This document shows, piece by piece, positions 1 through 8,858 of a stretch of 22,617 nucleotides of DNA. How positions within the stretch are numbered: position 1 is the first letter of the stretch; each line of letters starts with the position of its first letter. The stretch is from positions 1 through 22,617 of the forward strand of contig JAEZNC010000143.1 of assembly GCA_023441905.1 (NCBI GenBank). The letters are read 5' to 3'. The notes below the pieces were generated by a model, which had not been told where the DNA came from, did not search any database, and saw only the letters and a list, made by a program, of their open reading frames with translations. A program made the position numbers and the translations under genes. The DNA is from Bacillota bacterium. GTDB taxonomy: Bacteria > Bacillota > Clostridia > Christensenellales > SZUA-584.

Positions 1-2
1 AT

Positions 3-3000
3 CAATTCAACGTGAATGTCACGGCCGTGGACGACGACCCGTATGAATCGGGCGACGCGGGCAACGATGTGGTGACGGTGACGGAGGATGTGCTTGAAAC
101 GCTCAATGTGCTCGTCAATGACGACCCAGACTACGGCACCGAAATGGACGACCTGCAGATTCTAAGAATTGTGGATGCCCCGGCTCATGGTACGGCTGCC
201 GTCATTAACGACGGACGAAATATCACTTACCAAACGGCGCTGAACAGCAATGCGACGGATCAGTTTACATACGAGATGCAGAGCGGAGCCGGCGAGAATA
301 TCAAAAAACACATATTTACCGTGGCCGTGAATGTGACGCCCGTCAACGACGCGCCCGTCATCCATATGGTCGATGACGGCAATAGCGATCCGCTCGATGA
401 CGCGACAATGCCGGTGTATGATGTCGACGAAGGGGTGACAAAAACAGGCATTGCATTCACCGTATCGGATGTGGATAATGACGTTAATTCACTGACGCTG
501 ACAAAGAAGGGCAGCAACCCGGTTCTTGTTCTGAGCTCGGGAATGGTGCTTGGCGGAGCCGGGACAAACCGAACGATTAATGTGACACCCAACGGCACTT
601 GGAACGGCACAACGTTCATCACACTGACGGCAAGCGATGGCACGTTGACTTCCTCAACGAAGTTTAAATTTATTGTCAACAGCGTCAACGAAGCGCCGAC
701 AGCCAACCCGGATATTGCGGAGATCAACGAGGATGTGACGACAAAGATCAGCGTGCTGACCAACGATACCGACCCCGACCTGCTGACCAACTCGGATGAG
801 CTGTTTGTGGTATCGGCGACTTGCGCTGATACCAATCTGACGGTGAATGTGTCTTCCGATTCGAAGGGCGTGGATGTGACACCGAAGGCCAACTATAACG
901 GCGGGCCGATCACCGTGAATTATACAATGCGCGACAGGGCAAATGTGACGAGCAGCGCTGCCATTGCCGTGACAGTCAAGCAGGTGAACGACGCGCCTGT
1001 GGCGGTGAATGATACCGGTATTACCACAGATGAGGAGCAGGCCGTCACCATCGACGCGCTGTTAAACGATACGGATATCGATACGGATTCGGGGCTTAAC
1101 GCGAATCCTTCTGCCGAGAGACTGAGAATATCGGGTGTCGCAACGCCTGCCAACGGCACAGCCTCGGTTCAGACAACGGACGAGTACGATAAAATTGTCT
1201 ATACGCCGAAGCTCAACTTCAACGGCAGCGAGACATTCTCATACACAATCAGAGACGTATCGGGCGTTTCACGCACCGCACAGATTTCTGTGACGGTTAA
1301 GCAGGTGAACGACAACCCCGTGGCAGTGACGGACAACGTATCGACGAATGAGGACACGCCGATAGTCATCGATCCGCTTGCCAACGATACGGACGTCGAT
1401 ACGCAGGCTGGGCTCAATGCGTCGCCCGATTCTGTGACGACGTTCACGATTACGGCGGCAGGCGTAGCGCATCCCGAATACGGTTCAGTGGCCATCGCGG
1501 GTGACGGCAAAACCTTGACGTACACACCGGTGCTGAATAACCACGATATTAATCAGATTACCTACACGGTTTCCGACGGTCACGGCGGCAGCGGCACAGG
1601 TACGGTGAACGTCACCGTTGTGAGCGTGAACGACCTCCCCACGATTTCTGTGCCGGCTGATATGAGCCTGACGGAAGACGGGGAGAACGGAACCAGCGCC
1701 TTTACCGTCTCCGATGTGGAAACGCCCGCGGGCAGTTTAACCATACAGATCGTCTCGACGTCGAACGGCGCACTTGCGGGTGTTTCGGACGTATCGACCT
1801 CCGGCACCGGCAGCGACCGGTACGTCACTGTGAACCCGAAGAACAATCAGAACGACACCGACGGGACGACGGTTAGGCTGCGCGTGACCGATGCGGATGG
1901 CGGCACGGCGGACGCGACGTTTGTCGTGACAGTGACCCCCGTCAACGATGCGCCGACGGCCAACAACGCTGAGAAAACAATCACGGAAGATACGGTGAAT
2001 TATGCGATCGACTGGACGCTGCTGACCAACGATGTGGATATCGCGACAAACGGCGACAGCTTGAGTGTGACGGCGGTGTCCGCGCCGTCTCACGGTACGG
2101 CCTCGTTCGGCGGCAATAACCTGTATTACACGCCGACGGCGAATTATAACGGAGACGACAGCTTTACATATACCGTTAAGGATACGGGCAGCGAAACGGC
2201 GACGGCCACAATCACGATACATGTCACACAGGTCAACGACGCACCGGTGGTGACGGGCGAAAACGTGACGATGGACGAAGACGGCTCGCTCAGCATTGAT
2301 GTGCTCGAAAACGACACAGATATCGATACGGATACGGCTCTCAACCACCCGGCGAACGAAGTGCTGTCGATATCAAGCATTGATAACCATGCGGGCGCGA
2401 AAGGAACGGCCACGCTGGTTTATGACGAAGAAAAACGCAGGAATGTAGTCAAATTCGATCCCGATGCCGATTTTAACGGCAGCGTATCGTTCGACTACTA
2501 CGTGAGCGACGGCGAAGCCGCGCCCGTGAAAGGCACCGTGAATGTGACGGTTAAGCAGGTAAACGACGCACCGGTGGCAAAGGATGATACGGCATCTGTC
2601 AATGAAGGCGGAACAATTGATATCGACGTGCTGGCAAACGATCATGACGTGGATACCGATGCGGCGCTCAACGCAGCCCCGCACAGCAATGCAACGTTCA
2701 CAATCTCCGAAGACGAGGGCGATGTGGTTTTTGCGGGTGAAACCCACGGCAGTGTCAGCGTCGCGGATAACAAGCTGCGTTACATCGCGCCGACGGACAA
2801 CTGGCACGGCAATGTGCAGATATCCTATACAATGAAGGACGGCCACGGCCGGGAAGCGACGGCCACCGTGACGGTGACCGTCAGCGCCGTCAACGACCGC
2901 CCGGTGTTTGATACGCCGCCGAAAGACCTCACGATGGCGGAGGACGGCAGCGATTCTTTCTCGTTTACCGTGTCCGATGAAGAGACGCAGGCGAAAGACC

Positions 3001-6000
3001 TGAATGTTCAGGTCGCGAGTACCGAAGACGCGACGCTTGTGGGTATCGGTGATGTGAGCATCACCAAAGGCACGGACGGAGAGCGTACCGTTACGGTGAC
3101 GCCCAAGGCCAATCAGCACGGCGGCCCCATTATAATCAGGCTGATCGTGGAGGACGGCGATCATGAAACGAATATCACGCCGTACGAGTTTCAGGTGACG
3201 GTTACGCCCGTGAACGATACACCGGAGGCCGATGATACGGCAGTTTCCACAGCGGAGGAAACCGCTGCCGTGATTGACGTGTCAACGCTGATCAGCGACA
3301 ACGACCTGCTGACGGATCCGGGTGAGAAGCTGACCGTAACGGTTGCGGACGAGGATAAGCCGTCAGTCGGGTCTGTGGCGGTTGCCGGGAACCAGATCAC
3401 CTATACACCCGCCGCCAACTGGAACGGTGTTGTGAACTTTGATTATACGGTAACGGACGCTTCTAATGCATCGGATAAGGGTAAAATGACGGTGACGGTG
3501 ACGCAGGTGAACGACGCGCCCGTCGCGGCGGACGACACGGGCATTGCCGCCACGGAGGATACGCCGGTTACGATTGATGTGCTCGCTAACGACAGCGACG
3601 TGGATACGGACGGCGCCCTGAATGCGGCGCCGGGGGACGAAGAACTGGCCGTGACACTGTCGGGCGGCGGACTTAAAGCACCCGAGCACGGTACCGTTTT
3701 TGTGGTCGATAATAAAATCGTGTACACGCCTTCAGCCAACTTCAACGGGCCGGACGATTTTGAATACTACGTGAGTGACGGCGTGCTTAACGACAAGGGC
3801 TATGTGTCGGTGAATGTGGCGCAGGTGAACGACAACCCGGTGGCCGTGCCCGACAGCGTCACAACACCCGAAGACACGGAGGTCAGCGTCAACGTGCTCG
3901 CCAACGATACGGATGTGGACACCGTGGCAGAAAACAATTTCGCGGCTCTGCACAGCAGAAGCACATTCGCGGTGCAGAGCTATGCGTTCGACGGCACCGG
4001 GTACGGCACAGTGTCCGAATCCGGCGGTGTCATCACGTACGATCCCGACGCGGGCTTCTCGGGTGTGATTCGTATCAATTATGTGCTGACGGACGGACAT
4101 GGCGGCAGCGCGGATGGCAGACTCACAATCGTTGTGGACAGCGAGAACGATACGCCGGTGGCCGTGGACGACAGTGTGACGACGGCGGAGGATACGCCGG
4201 TGACATTTAATGTGCTCGAGAATGACACAGATCAGGATTATAATGACGTTCTCATATTCGGCGGTTTTCTTGGTGACACACGAAAGGAAGTCATTCATGG
4301 GGTTATCAGCTCGAATGTGAACGGCGATATCACGTTTGATCCGGAAGATGACTTCAACGGCACGGTAACGATTGGCTATATCGTGAAGGACAAAGCGGAA
4401 ACACAGGATGCGGGGACGATCACCATCACGGTGACACCCGTCAACGACGCGCCGACAGCGGATGACAAATCCGTCTCGACAAACGAGGACACGGCGGTCG
4501 ATATATCGGTTGAACCGCTGATTAAAGACGTGGACAAAGACACTCTGACGGTATCGGTGCAGACAGCGGGGAATCCGGCGCACGGCACAGTGGCCGTAAC
4601 GGGTAAGGATATCCGTTTTATGCCGAGCCCTGACTGGAACGGCACGGACAGCTTCACGTATACGGTGGCGGATCCGTCAGGCGAAACGGATACGGGCGTG
4701 ATCACGGTGACGGTGGCGCAGGTGAACGACGCACCCATCGCAGCCGACGACACAGAGATTACAAACGAGGATCAGCCGGTTTGGATCAGCGTGCTGAATA
4801 ACGATATGGATCAGGATACGAAAACAGGGCTGAACGCGCATCCGAAAGACGAAACATTGGTGCTGTCGGTTGGCGATGCGGGGCTCATACAGCCGCTGCA
4901 CGGTATAGCTGAAATGGACGGCAACCAAGTGAAATACACGCCTGATCTCAACTATAACGGGACCGACCGCTTTGAATACAAGCTGTCAGACGGAGATGCC
5001 GATGATACGGCTCTCGTGACCGTGACGATTGAGCAGGTCAACGATGCGCCGACCGCGAACGACGACACGGCTGTCACGAATGACGAAGACATGGTGATCA
5101 TCAGTGTGCTGGATAACGATACCGATGTGGATACGCAAAGCGGGCTCAACAGCGGGCAGATTTATTCCGCGCAGGATTTCAAGGTGACCAGCGTCTCCGC
5201 GCCGACAAACGGCAAAGCGGTGATCAGCGGCAACAAGGTTGAGTATACACCCGCAGATAAGTTCGCGGGCACCGACAGCTTTACGTATGTGATGACAGAC
5301 GGCCACGGCGGCACCGACAGCGCGACGGTGACTGTGATAGTGAAGAGTGTAAACGACCCACCCGCCACACCCGTTGTCCATACACCCGTACAGGGATCGC
5401 GTTACGGCGGCGAGTCTACGGTGAATGTCACGTGGACAGGCTATGATATTGACGGCGATCCGCTGACATATACGCTTGAATATTATGACGGCTCGGCATG
5501 GAACCTGATTAAAGCGGGGCTCAGCGTCACATCGTACGATTTCATGCTGCCCGAAATGCTGGCCAGCATCACCAGCCTTCAGTTCAGAGTCAGCGCGTCC
5601 GATGCCGAGTACACGAGCGGCTTCGGGTATTCAGGCAAGCTTACGGTGGATAAGAGCGTTCCCGTTAATATTGTCGTCAAGATGACCAAAGCGGACGGCA
5701 AGCCGTATACGGCGGGCACATGGACCAACCAAAGCGTGACGGTGACGGCGGTATCCGTTGAAGACGCATCCGCGGTCACATTCAAATACGCGATGGAAGA
5801 CAAAGCGTTTGTCGCGGATACGGGCAAAACGGTTGTCAGCGGCGTCCACAATGTATTTATACAGGCGGTTGACGAGTTCGGCAATGGGTGTGAATTCGGC
5901 GGATACCTGATTAAGATCGACAAGCAGCCGCCGGCGGTGCCCAAAATCGACGTGACGATATCGGGCAGCGAAGCCCAGCTTAAATTCACGCTTTCAGCCG

Positions 6001-7091
6001 ACCCGGGCGGCAGCGGCAACAGCCATATCGTGTTGCCGGACGGCACGGTGAAAAGCGCGTCTTCGGATTTGAAATGGTCTGTCAGCAAAAACGACACATA
6101 TGCGATGACGATATTCGACAACGTGGGCAACAGCACAAAATTCAACGTGACGGTTGACAGCCTTGACGAAACGCCGCCCGTAATTGAATGCAGCACAGGC
6201 GGCTATGTGATCGGCGAAACGACACTCAGAGAGATCAAAGCGGCGTTGTTATTCACCGATGATAAGGCGGAGATTGTGTCAAAGGGATACGCGGTGACCG
6301 AAGCAATGACGCATTCGGGTGCATATAAGAGCTACACGGCGGATATCGTACTTAGTGAACCGGGGACATATTACATTCACGCGTTTGCTAAAAATTCATT
6401 CGGCTTGACGGCCAGCAAGACATTCGGGCCGTTTAAGATTGCGGCGCTGGAGACCGGCGCACCCGGGCCGGAGACAAGCCCCGGCGCTGAGCCCACAGAG
6501 GCGGTGAAGCCTGTAATCGGAGATGTGAGCCTTACCGCGCCCGACGTGGTGCAGGATGCGGTGAAGATTAGGCTGCCCGACGGCGAGTGGCAGGATTCGC
6601 TCGTGCTGGAGGACATAGAGCCTGGCACATATCTGATTGAAGTGATGGATGAGAACGGCAATGTACGGATTGTGGAAGTGACAATAACCGATGAAGACAT
6701 CGCATTCGGGCAGTTCCAGCCAAAAGCGCCGGTTGTTTGGTACGTTTATGCGGGCGGCGCAGGTGCTGCCGGATTGCTGCTGCTGTGGCTGCTGCTCCTC
6801 CTCTGGCGAAATGTCAAGATTGAGGCGATAGCCGCAAGGGACAGCGGACGCGTCAGAACCGTGAAAGTGATCAGAATGCTGAGACGAAGCCGCGATGTGC
6901 TCTCGATTAACCTGAAACCCGAAAGCATTAAGGACGCGACAAACGGCGTCATCACACTGTCCGAAGGGCTGACGCGGCGCATGAGAAGCAAAACGCTGAC
7001 CGTAACGCTGGGTGGCCGTGAGGTCTTCTCTGCGGTGATACCGGACGATACGAAGGGCAGCTTTGAAGGCGCAATTGAAAGCTGGGTATAA
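3..7091 (+). CDS. Giant tandem Ig/cadherin-like repeat surface protein, membrane anchored (5' end outside window)
   Basis: The reading frame is open to the left edge (codons for Q-F-N precede a GTG at 12), so the true start and secretion signal lie upstream. Residue numbers here count from the GTG. At least 2359 residues are visible. A partial domain is followed by 16 domains of about 104 residues, each opening with a V-N-D-x-P-like boundary (17 boundaries) and many carrying acidic D-T-D-V-D-T runs that look calcium binding, as in VCBS/cadherin-like 'tandem-95' proteins. From about residue 1780 come fibronectin/Ig-like modules, then a short Pro/Gly/Glu linker (near 2150), a hydrophobic Leu/Trp-rich membrane segment at about 2240-2264, and a basic tail of about 95 residues predicted to be cytoplasmic. 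No LPXTG sorting motif is visible. The likely role is adhesion or a surface layer; this is inferred from architecture. The family call is firm, the function is not. Confidence 0.9.
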   Translation, partial: QFNVNVTAVDDDPYESGDAGNDVVTVTEDVLETLNVLVNDDPDYGTEMDDLQILRIVDAPAHGTAAVINDGRNITYQTALNSNATDQFTYEMQSGAGENIKKHIFTVAVNVTPVNDAPVIHMVDDGNSDPLDDATMPVYDVDEGVTKTGIAFTVSDVDNDVNSLTLTKKGSNPVLVLSSGMVLGGAGTNRTINVTPNGTWNGTTFITLTASDGTLTSSTKFKFIVNSVNEAPTANPDIAEINEDVTTKISVLTNDTDPDLLTNSDELFVVSATCADTNLTVNVSSDSKGVDVTPKANYNGGPITVNYTMRDRANVTSSAAIAVTVKQVNDAPVAVNDTGITTDEEQAVTIDALLNDTDIDTDSGLNANPSAERLRISGVATPANGTASVQTTDEYDKIVYTPKLNFNGSETFSYTIRDVSGVSRTAQISVTVKQVNDNPVAVTDNVSTNEDTPIVIDPLANDTDVDTQAGLNASPDSVTTFTITAAGVAHPEYGSVAIAGDGKTLTYTPVLNNHDINQITYTVSDGHGGSGTGTVNVTVVSVNDLPTISVPADMSLTEDGENGTSAFTVSDVETPAGSLTIQIVSTSNGALAGVSDVSTSGTGSDRYVTVNPKNNQNDTDGTTVRLRVTDADGGTADATFVVTVTPVNDAPTANNAEKTITEDTVNYAIDWTLLTNDVDIATNGDSLSVTAVSAPSHGTASFGGNNLYYTPTANYNGDDSFTYTVKDTGSETATATITIHVTQVNDAPVVTGENVTMDEDGSLSIDVLENDTDIDTDTALNHPANEVLSISSIDNHAGAKGTATLVYDEEKRRNVVKFDPDADFNGSVSFDYYVSDGEAAPVKGTVNVTVKQVNDAPVAKDDTASVNEGGTIDIDVLANDHDVDTDAALNAAPHSNATFTISEDEGDVVFAGETHGSVSVADNKLRYIAPTDNWHGNVQISYTMKDGHGREATATVTVTVSAVNDRPVFDTPPKDLTMAEDGSDSFSFTVSDEETQAKDLNVQVASTEDATLVGIGDVSITKGTDGERTVTVTPKANQHGGPIIIRLIVEDGDHETNITPYEFQVTVTPVNDTPEADDTAVSTAEETAAVIDVSTLISDNDLLTDPGEKLTVTVADEDKPSVGSVAVAGNQITYTPAANWNGVVNFDYTVTDASNASDKGKMTVTVTQVNDAPVAADDTGIAATEDTPVTIDVLANDSDVDTDGALNAAPGDEELAVTLSGGGLKAPEHGTVFVVDNKIVYTPSANFNGPDDFEYYVSDGVLNDKGYVSVNVAQVNDNPVAVPDSVTTPEDTEVSVNVLANDTDVDTVAENNFAALHSRSTFAVQSYAFDGTGYGTVSESGGVITYDPDAGFSGVIRINYVLTDGHGGSADGRLTIVVDSENDTPVAVDDSVTTAEDTPVTFNVLENDTDQDYNDVLIFGGFLGDTRKEVIHGVISSNVNGDITFDPEDDFNGTVTIGYIVKDKAETQDAGTITITVTPVNDAPTADDKSVSTNEDTAVDISVEPLIKDVDKDTLTVSVQTAGNPAHGTVAVTGKDIRFMPSPDWNGTDSFTYTVADPSGETDTGVITVTVAQVNDAPIAADDTEITNEDQPVWISVLNNDMDQDTKTGLNAHPKDETLVLSVGDAGLIQPLHGIAEMDGNQVKYTPDLNYNGTDRFEYKLSDGDADDTALVTVTIEQVNDAPTANDDTAVTNDEDMVIISVLDNDTDVDTQSGLNSGQIYSAQDFKVTSVSAPTNGKAVISGNKVEYTPADKFAGTDSFTYVMTDGHGGTDSATVTVIVKSVNDPPATPVVHTPVQGSRYGGESTVNVTWTGYDIDGDPLTYTLEYYDGSAWNLIKAGLSVTSYDFMLPEMLASITSLQFRVSASDAEYTSGFGYSGKLTVDKSVPVNIVVKMTKADGKPYTAGTWTNQSVTVTAVSVEDASAVTFKYAMEDKAFVADTGKTVVSGVHNVFIQAVDEFGNGCEFGGYLIKIDKQPPAVPKIDVTISGSEAQLKFTLSADPGGSGNSHIVLPDGTVKSASSDLKWSVSKNDTYAMTIFDNVGNSTKFNVTVDSLDETPPVIECSTGGYVIGETTLREIKAALLFTDDKAEIVSKGYAVTEAMTHSGAYKSYTADIVLSEPGTYYIHAFAKNSFGLTASKTFGPFKIAALETGAPGPETSPGAEPTEAVKPVIGDVSLTAPDVVQDAVKIRLPDGEWQDSLVLEDIEPGTYLIEVMDENGNVRIVEVTITDEDIAFGQFQPKAPVVWYVYAGGAGAAGLLLLWLLLLLWRNVKIEAIAARDSGRVRTVKVIRMLRRSRDVLSINLKPESIKDATNGVITLSEGLTRRMRSKTLTVTLGGREVFSAVIPDDTKGSFEGAIESWV
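342..5348 (+). repeat. Coding tandem repeat array: 16 domains arranged as four 4-domain super-repeats
   Basis: Seventeen V-N-D/E-N-D boundaries delimit 16 domains in 5007 nt. By sequence character they fall into four types in fixed order D-A-B-C. Type D has few D-x-D-x-D motifs and an 'FTVSD' segment. Type A often has a W/Y-N-G and an 'L(L/I)xD(V/N)D'-like segment. Type B has 'DxDxDTxxxLN' plus 'DE/NE-x-L'. Type C has a 'TF' segment and 'DGHGG'-like text. The super-repeats begin at 342, 1626, 2889 and 4143 and end at 5348, giving 428, 421, 418 and 402 residues. The D domain of the fourth super-repeat (from 4143) is atypical and looks more like A or B. Confidence 0.8.
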
Positions 7092-7175
7092 ACAAGATGA
7101 GCGGACGGGGGCAGACAAGCTCCCGCCTGTTTAATTTAAGAAAACTGCGCATAATACAAATCAGGGTGAGAGAAG

Positions 7176-7319
7176 ATGAGAAAGAAAAAAGATCCCAGAC
7201 GGATGCTGGATCGGTATTCATCGCGGACAAATGCGAACGATGGGACAGACCATCAGATCGGTTTGCGCGAGGATTTGCGCGTGCATTACAGCGGTGAAGA
7301 CGATCCGCACGACGGTTGA
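7176..7319 (+). CDS. Possible small hydrophilic protein, 47 aa
   Basis: An ATG at 7176 preceded by AGGG (7163-7166, 9 nt spacing) opens a 47-codon frame ending in TGA at 7317-7319. The product is highly charged, starting with M-R-K-K-K-D-P-R-R and ending acidic with E-D-D-P-H-D-G. It has no membrane segment, cysteine or recognisable domain. It lies 84 nt after the giant surface gene and directly before a good rho-independent terminator, so it would be cotranscribed with that gene. I do not recognise the family. It could equally be untranslated 3' sequence; the terminator position and the Shine-Dalgarno-like element are the only support. Confidence 0.4.
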   Translation: MRKKKDPRRMLDRYSSRTNANDGTDHQIGLREDLRVHYSGEDDPHDG

Positions 7320-7328
7320 AAGCTGGGG

Positions 7329-7362
7329 AAAAAAAGAGATGGCCGATGTGCCGTCTTTTTTT
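7329..7362 (+). terminator. Rho-independent terminator after the giant surface gene
   Basis: The stem GATGGC / GCCGTC (one G-U pair) with loop CGATGT is preceded by an A-rich stretch and followed by a run of seven T. It ends the rightward transcription unit of the surface gene and possible small ORF. Confidence 0.8.
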
Positions 7363-7661
7363 ATGTTCCTTCGTTAAATGGTATGAGCTTTGCCAATTGA
7401 AGAGAGATTCGGAGCGTTGAGGTGGAAACAAAAAATGCCTTTACGAACACCGTATCAGCCGCCTTCGGCCACATTTTCTCACTGTCATCATTTAATTCGG
7501 AATCATCTTGCGCTATGGCACCGCTATAAACGAAAAGATAGGGCAGCGGTCATACTTTCCGCTGTCGCAGTGAACGAGTGCAGCGAAGTTGAAGTGGATG
7601 AGAATCTGTCTCAACAACCACCGTGCTGCTGTTCTTTCGCCAAAGCGGCCCGGAAGCTTCA
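7363..7661. other. Intergenic stretch with no supported gene
   Basis: This stretch lies between two convergent transcription units. A rightward open frame (7390-7686) exists but has no ribosome binding site, no domain and an improbable composition (a Cys/Pro cluster). The text around 7560-7600 is purine-rich and quasi-repetitive (GTGCAGCGAAGTTGAAGTGG). I see no tRNA, ncRNA or mobile element signature; it may be decayed sequence. Confidence 0.4.
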
Positions 7662-7687
7662 GAAAAGCGCAATGAGCACGCTTTAAT
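7662..7687 (-). terminator. Weak hairpin downstream of apbE
   Basis: On the minus strand AAAGCG and CGCTTT pair around a 9-nt loop and are followed by TCT, 6 nt after the apbE stop. The stem is short and the T tract poor, so this is a tentative terminator. Confidence 0.4.
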
Positions 7688-7690
7688 ACA

Positions 7691-8776
7691 TCAGCTATAT
7701 GATGCACCGCCCAAGTCGCGCAGCATGGCTTTCATTCCCGACGTCATCATAATGCCGTCGTCCGGCATCACCCATAATGCTTCCACACCGTTAAGGCTTT
7801 CCGCATAGTCAAGGCTTTGCTCAGGCGGCATTAAAAACAGCGCTGTCGAGAGCAGATCGGCCTGTCCGCTGTCTTCGGTGATAACGGTGACCGCTTTATA
7901 ATAAGCGGCAGGCATCAGCGTTTGCGGATTTATCAAGTGATGATAGTTCACGCCGTCTACGGTGTAAAACCGCTCGTAAATTCCGCTTGAGACCACGGAA
8001 AGGTTGGTTACAAACGCGACATCGAGCAGATTGGATTCGTCTGTGGAGCCTGCCAGCGGGCTGTTCGGGTCTTTGATGCCGACGCTCCATTTGCCGCGTA
8101 CGCCGTCCTTGGGCGTGCCCACGGCGCGGATATTTCCGCCTGCGCTAATCAGCACGGAGTCGTATCCTTTTTCTATGAGTTTGTCCGCAGCGATTTCGGT
8201 CGCGTAGCCTTTTGCCACAGCACCCACGTCAAGGCTCATGCGGCTGTCGTTTAAATAAACGGTTGAGGCCTGCTCATCGATAATCAAGCCGTTTATATCT
8301 GTATGTCTTGCTGCGTCCTGAAGCTGATCCATGGGGGGGAGCTCCGCCTTTGAAGGATCGTATTGCCCGGCATCTCGGTAATCATGCCAAATACTGAGCA
8401 CGCTGCCCATAGCCACATTGACGATGCCGTCAGTTTTGTCATACCAGTCTTTGGACAGATTGAGCATGTCTATGATGGCGGGATCCACCTTCACGGGGGC
8501 GATGCCCGCGTTATCATTAACGGTTTTGATATTGTTGATGCCGTCGTAATCATGATAGATATCATACTGCTTATTGAGCTCTGTAAATGTATCGTAGACA
8601 GTATTATAAATATCATCGAATTCTTCCTGGGAACGCGCGTAGGCCATTACAATAACGGACGTATCAAAAGTATCCAGAAATTCTCCGCTGTATTTTTTGT
8701 ATTTCTGCGCCGGTGCGCAGCCGAAAAGCGGAAAAACGATGAGAATGCACAAAATGACCGTAAGGATTTTCTTCAT
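7691..8776 (-). CDS. apbE: FAD:protein FMN transferase (ApbE family), lipoprotein
   Basis: ApbE enzymes cleave FAD and attach FMN to a Ser/Thr of extracytosolic redox proteins; the Listeria EET version is FmnB. The start ATG at 8776 has GAGG 4 nt upstream and gives a clean signal peptide with lipobox L-F-G-C (Cys20), so the frame upstream of it is rejected. The 361 residues are a normal length. Visible family motifs are D-V-G-A-V-A-K-G-Y-A, the glycine-rich L-I-S-A-G-G-N-I, Y-H-H-L-I-N-P-Q-T, and the metal-binding-type A-D-L-L-S-T-A near the C-terminus. In the third motif the usual Thr-Gly is Thr-Leu. The gene lies 82 nt downstream of its likely substrate lipoprotein, separated by a strong hairpin, and next to quinone and NDH-2 genes. 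It is anchored outside the membrane, where its substrate is. Confidence 0.95.
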   Translation of the reverse strand: MKKILTVILCILIVFPLFGCAPAQKYKKYSGEFLDTFDTSVIVMAYARSQEEFDDIYNTVYDTFTELNKQYDIYHDYDGINNIKTVNDNAGIAPVKVDPAIIDMLNLSKDWYDKTDGIVNVAMGSVLSIWHDYRDAGQYDPSKAELPPMDQLQDAARHTDINGLIIDEQASTVYLNDSRMSLDVGAVAKGYATEIAADKLIEKGYDSVLISAGGNIRAVGTPKDGVRGKWSVGIKDPNSPLAGSTDESNLLDVAFVTNLSVVSSGIYERFYTVDGVNYHHLINPQTLMPAAYYKAVTVITEDSGQADLLSTALFLMPPEQSLDYAESLNGVEALWVMPDDGIMMTSGMKAMLRDLGGASYS

Positions 8777-8795
8777 TTGACCTCGTATACAGCAA

Positions 8796-8830
8796 AATAA
8801 TCCTCCCGGCACAAGGCCGGAGGGATTATT
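8796..8830 (-). terminator. Strong hairpin between the flavoprotein-like gene and apbE (terminator/attenuator)
   Basis: The arms AATAATCCTCCCGGC (8796-8810) and GCCGGAGGGATTATT (8816-8830) pair with one wobble and one C-A mismatch around a 5-nt loop. On the minus strand the stem is followed by TTATTTTGC. On the plus strand it is followed by a T-run at 8837-8842. apbE starts only 20 nt beyond it with room for a ribosome binding site but not a full promoter, so apbE probably depends on read-through. Confidence 0.75.
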
Positions 8831-8858
8831 CGCGTGTTTTTTATAAATATTAATGGAA

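Noticed and set aside
342..5348. Regularly spaced similar sequences that could suggest a CRISPR or DNA satellite array
   Set aside because: The period is about 310 nt, coding and in frame, with protein-level rather than nucleotide-level conservation; no short identical repeats with unique spacers.
260..6991. Long leftward open frames opposite the giant surface gene (for example 3732-4583 and 5579-6196)
   Set aside because: They mirror the biased codon use of the repeat gene, have no ribosome binding sites and give low-complexity proteins without domains.
7390..7686. Rightward open frame of 98 codons
   Set aside because: No ribosome binding site, no domain, odd Cys/Pro composition, and it overlaps the hairpin after apbE.
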